DNA from: Cercospora beticola | Lineage: Eukaryota; Ascomycota; Dothideomycetes; Mycosphaerellales; Mycosphaerellaceae | Direction of reading: 5' to 3' | DNA length: 64,000 bases | NCBI RefSeq assembly: GCF_033473495.1 | Contig: NC_088938.1 | Coordinates: 1,240,001 to 1,304,000, forward strand | Shown: one piece after another, positions 61,858 through 64,000 of the stretch | Layout: the number at the start of each line of letters is the position of its first letter | Position numbering within the stretch: the stretch's first letter is position 1 | Notes under the pieces: model-generated | Databases searched by the model: none | The model's input: the letters and a program-made list of their open reading frames with translations, nothing else | Told to the model about the DNA's origin: nothing | Position numbers and translations under genes: made by a program

Positions 61858-63301
61858 CTTGTGTTCTTGTTCTTCGGTTCTGACCTTTGGATGTGTTAGC
61901 TGGTGTGCTTGACAAGAAAAATTACCCGATTCGGCACCGACTTACTTCGTGGAGAAATTTCTGGCAATGATCTGCACAACTTTTGTATGTTTCACTGCTG
62001 AACAAAGGCAAAGCCCAAAGCAGAGGACAGAACGTACAGATGGAAAAGCAGAACAGGTCAGCGTGGCGAGAGAACGGCGAGAGAAACTTCCTATATGTGC
62101 AAACGCATCACCTGCAGCCCGGGTTTCTTCACCAATTCGACACTAGCTCGCCTTGGCGGTCTAGACTCACGTGCGAACAATTGACAGAATTTCACGTCAC
62201 TTTGACATGAAAGTGTATATGTTCTGATGCGGTGTTGCAGAAGCGATAGCGTGAGAGAACGGGATACATCATCTCGCATTGGAAATGTGTTGTTCTAATG
62301 TGGTGTCGTTTGCAGCTGATTGCATGGCTTGTCGGGCGATTTAATCAAATTGGTTAAGCTTGGCTTGAAATCGTCGAACAATATCCTTCTTCGATGGAAA
62401 TATAGCTCTGATTGGAGTATAACAGATCGACAAGGAATAACTTTGAATGTTAATGATTCGCTGCATTCAACAAAGTTGTGCCCTCAATGCCGGTCGTTAA
62501 TGAGTCGCTGAGCGGGTCTCGCTGAGCGGAGATGTCACCACGATCATGCTTATCGAGAGTCTAGCCAGTCCGTTGTATATCTCTTGCTCTGTGCAACAAG
62601 AGCCCGTGTCCGTAACGTCAGGACCTTTGCGACAGAGTCGCGTCTTGCCGTTCAATCGTGTTCTTGCACACAGCGCTCCTGTTGAACCAATGCAGGGGCG
62701 TCCACTGACGGAAGGCTAGCCTCTTGCACGGTCTAGGAAGGGCTTCAAATCGAGCAAGCATCAATGGCCTCGCGGTAGACTTGACATTATATATTCGGCC
62801 GAAAGAAATGAGGCCCGCGCTTAGAATGCATGGTACCGTCGAGCCTCAGTCCTTACTAAACGTTCAGTGACTAAAGAATTGTCCATGGCTAGTGATTCCA
62901 GAGCGATCGAGGGTTTTTGGGAAGACCGGCGTCCGAACTTTACGCAATTTGGTTGTAAGAGTGGCTGAAAGGCTGCCTCCGAAGCTGGACATGCCGCCGG
63001 ATCAGCTCAGTCGCATGCTTTATCCATACACAAGCGTGATCTGATCTTAACCCAGGCTTTCGCCTCGGCCACGGCGGTGTTGGAGAACTCTCCGCCTATC
63101 GCCATGAGAGTTCCTGTCCAGAGTCGCAAGACGCACAACTCATACAGTTGTGACGTAGTCGGACAGTATGGGCAGTGCCACGAGCTTACTCCCAGATGGG
63201 AAGAGGCACGACCGCTACCAAGATTCTGCGAGCAGAGACATTGCAAGCTGGTGACTACACCGCATGATCAGCTGTAAAGCTCAATCGCGGCCTCTCAATG
63301 A
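61858..63301. other. Intergenic, no supported gene
   Basis: 1444 bases. Small frames near 61950-62210 and 62320-62510 have no domain. No RNA gene, repeat array or transposon end was recognised. Confidence 0.45.
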
Positions 63302-63931
63302 ATGCGTGTCCCTGCGTTCGGCGCCTGCATACTAATTGCCCTCTCGACTTCTGCCATGGCATGGCAAAGAAAAGTCAACCTACACACCACGAGTGTAGCC
63401 CTTGCCGATTACCCTCCAAGACTAGACAACACGTCTGAGGTGGATTTCTACTTCCGACATGCTGGGTCCAAGACATTCCACCGAGCTACACTGTCTGACG
63501 CGGAGAGAGCTCGGTCAACAATGCGGCGTATGCTGTGCCACATTTCCATTGCCACGACAAGAATAGTCATTTTGAACGACGAGTCCAGACCGGATATGCC
63601 AGTAGTGAATCTAAACGAACTCGAGCGGATCATCAGAGAGAAGACGGTCCTTTGCTACGGTCACAAGAGCCAGAGCTTCGTGGTCGTGTATGACCACGAT
63701 CCCATGGCCGAGCTGACGCCAAATGGACCTAACACTTCAGTGGTGTTGTCCAGGCGTCCTCAGAGACGTCGGCGCTCGAGACACCGGAGGAGGGCTGCTG
63801 TAGTAGTCAGTAATTGTAAAGGGGCGAAGGCACCTGACACTATCGTTGAGCGGAGGCTTCCAGTGCTTGGATGCTGGTTGGGAATTGCTGCAGCATGCTT
63901 AGTGCTTACTGGCAGAATGCATCCTTCATAG
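63302..63931 (+). CDS. Putative secreted or membrane-tethered orphan protein
   Basis: Single exon, 209 aa. The N-terminus is a clear signal peptide (MRVPAFGACILIALSTSAMA, cleavage likely after residue 20). The central part has two or three Cys and an FYFRHAGSKTF segment. An unusual Arg-rich block (RRPQRRRRSRHRRR) lies near 150-165. The C-terminal hydrophobic stretch (LGCWLGIAAACLVLTG) could be a membrane anchor or GPI signal. I recognise no family. The basic block may be a Kex2-type processing region or mark an unrecognised intron. Confidence 0.5.
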   Translation: MRVPAFGACILIALSTSAMAWQRKVNLHTTSVALADYPPRLDNTSEVDFYFRHAGSKTFHRATLSDAERARSTMRRMLCHISIATTRIVILNDESRPDMPVVNLNELERIIREKTVLCYGHKSQSFVVVYDHDPMAELTPNGPNTSVVLSRRPQRRRRSRHRRRAAVVVSNCKGAKAPDTIVERRLPVLGCWLGIAAACLVLTGRMHPS

Positions 63932-64000
63932 CGCGAACTCTGGCTAAAACGCATGATCCATTGTCCCAATCTGGACTCGTATGTGCATGACCCAGTATTG

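Noticed and set aside
1..64000. Transposable elements or viral insertions
   Set aside because: No transposase, integrase, reverse transcriptase or polymerase motifs were seen in the reading frames examined.

Overview
This is eukaryotic nuclear DNA from a filamentous ascomycete. Many genes carry short introns of about 48-84 nt with GTRNGT-type donors, CTRAY-like branch sites and CAG/TAG acceptors. Genes are dense and mostly monocistronic on both strands. The content is fungal: a GPI-type cutinase, Erg28, Ifa38, Msp1, a DUF6604 protein and a salicylate-hydroxylase-like monooxygenase. Gene style and the mix of fungal-only families suggest a Dothideomycete (Mycosphaerellales/Capnodiales-like); that placement is inference. 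I see no bacterial operons, no CRISPR, no rRNA, no intact transposon and no confident tRNA.

Layout. 0-7 kb: 3' end of a DUF2235 hydrolase, a secreted cutinase-like esterase, a weak small ORF and a DUF6604 protein. 7.3-10.4 kb: a four-exon MAPEG gene with a CCAAT dyad in its promoter, then the divergent lipid pair IFA38/ERG28. 10.8-13.3 kb: a small TATA-driven orphan gene followed by an old tandem array of about 96-97 bp units. 13.3-20 kb: cystathionine beta-synthase, a beta-hydroxyacid dehydrogenase, a Rad51/RecA-like ATPase and a four-carbon acid sugar kinase. 20-39 kb: a conserved housekeeping block with SMC2, N-acetylglutamate synthase, an SDR, methylmalonate-semialdehyde dehydrogenase, a GFA-like protein, Msp1, thymidylate synthase, mitochondrial adenylate kinase and LETM1/Mdm38. 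39-49 kb: an accessory-looking tract with a two-copy tRNA-like repeat and a tandem family of three F-box-like paralogues (one broken by an in-frame TGA, plus an exon relic and duplicated flanks), then an NmrA-like reductase. 49-64 kb: an orphan protein, a broken small secreted ORF, a DUF8035-like protein, a five-exon UPF1/NAM7-type helicase, a FAD monooxygenase, a small F-box-like protein and a putative secreted protein.

How the genes relate. Several products act in mitochondria (N-acetylglutamate synthase, MMSDH, Msp1, Adk2, LETM1), and Ifa38 and Erg28 both serve lipid synthesis in the ER. Promoter motifs fit known biology: an ACGCGT box just upstream of thymidylate synthase and an inverted forkhead-core pair upstream of SMC2, both cell-cycle patterns. 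The most unusual signals are the 96-bp array, the decaying F-box-like tandem family, and four genes that each show the same switch from C-rich to G-rich coding strand.

Limits: all splice models were read by eye from splice signals, frame and protein continuity. Gene symbols are assigned by recognising protein families, not by database search.
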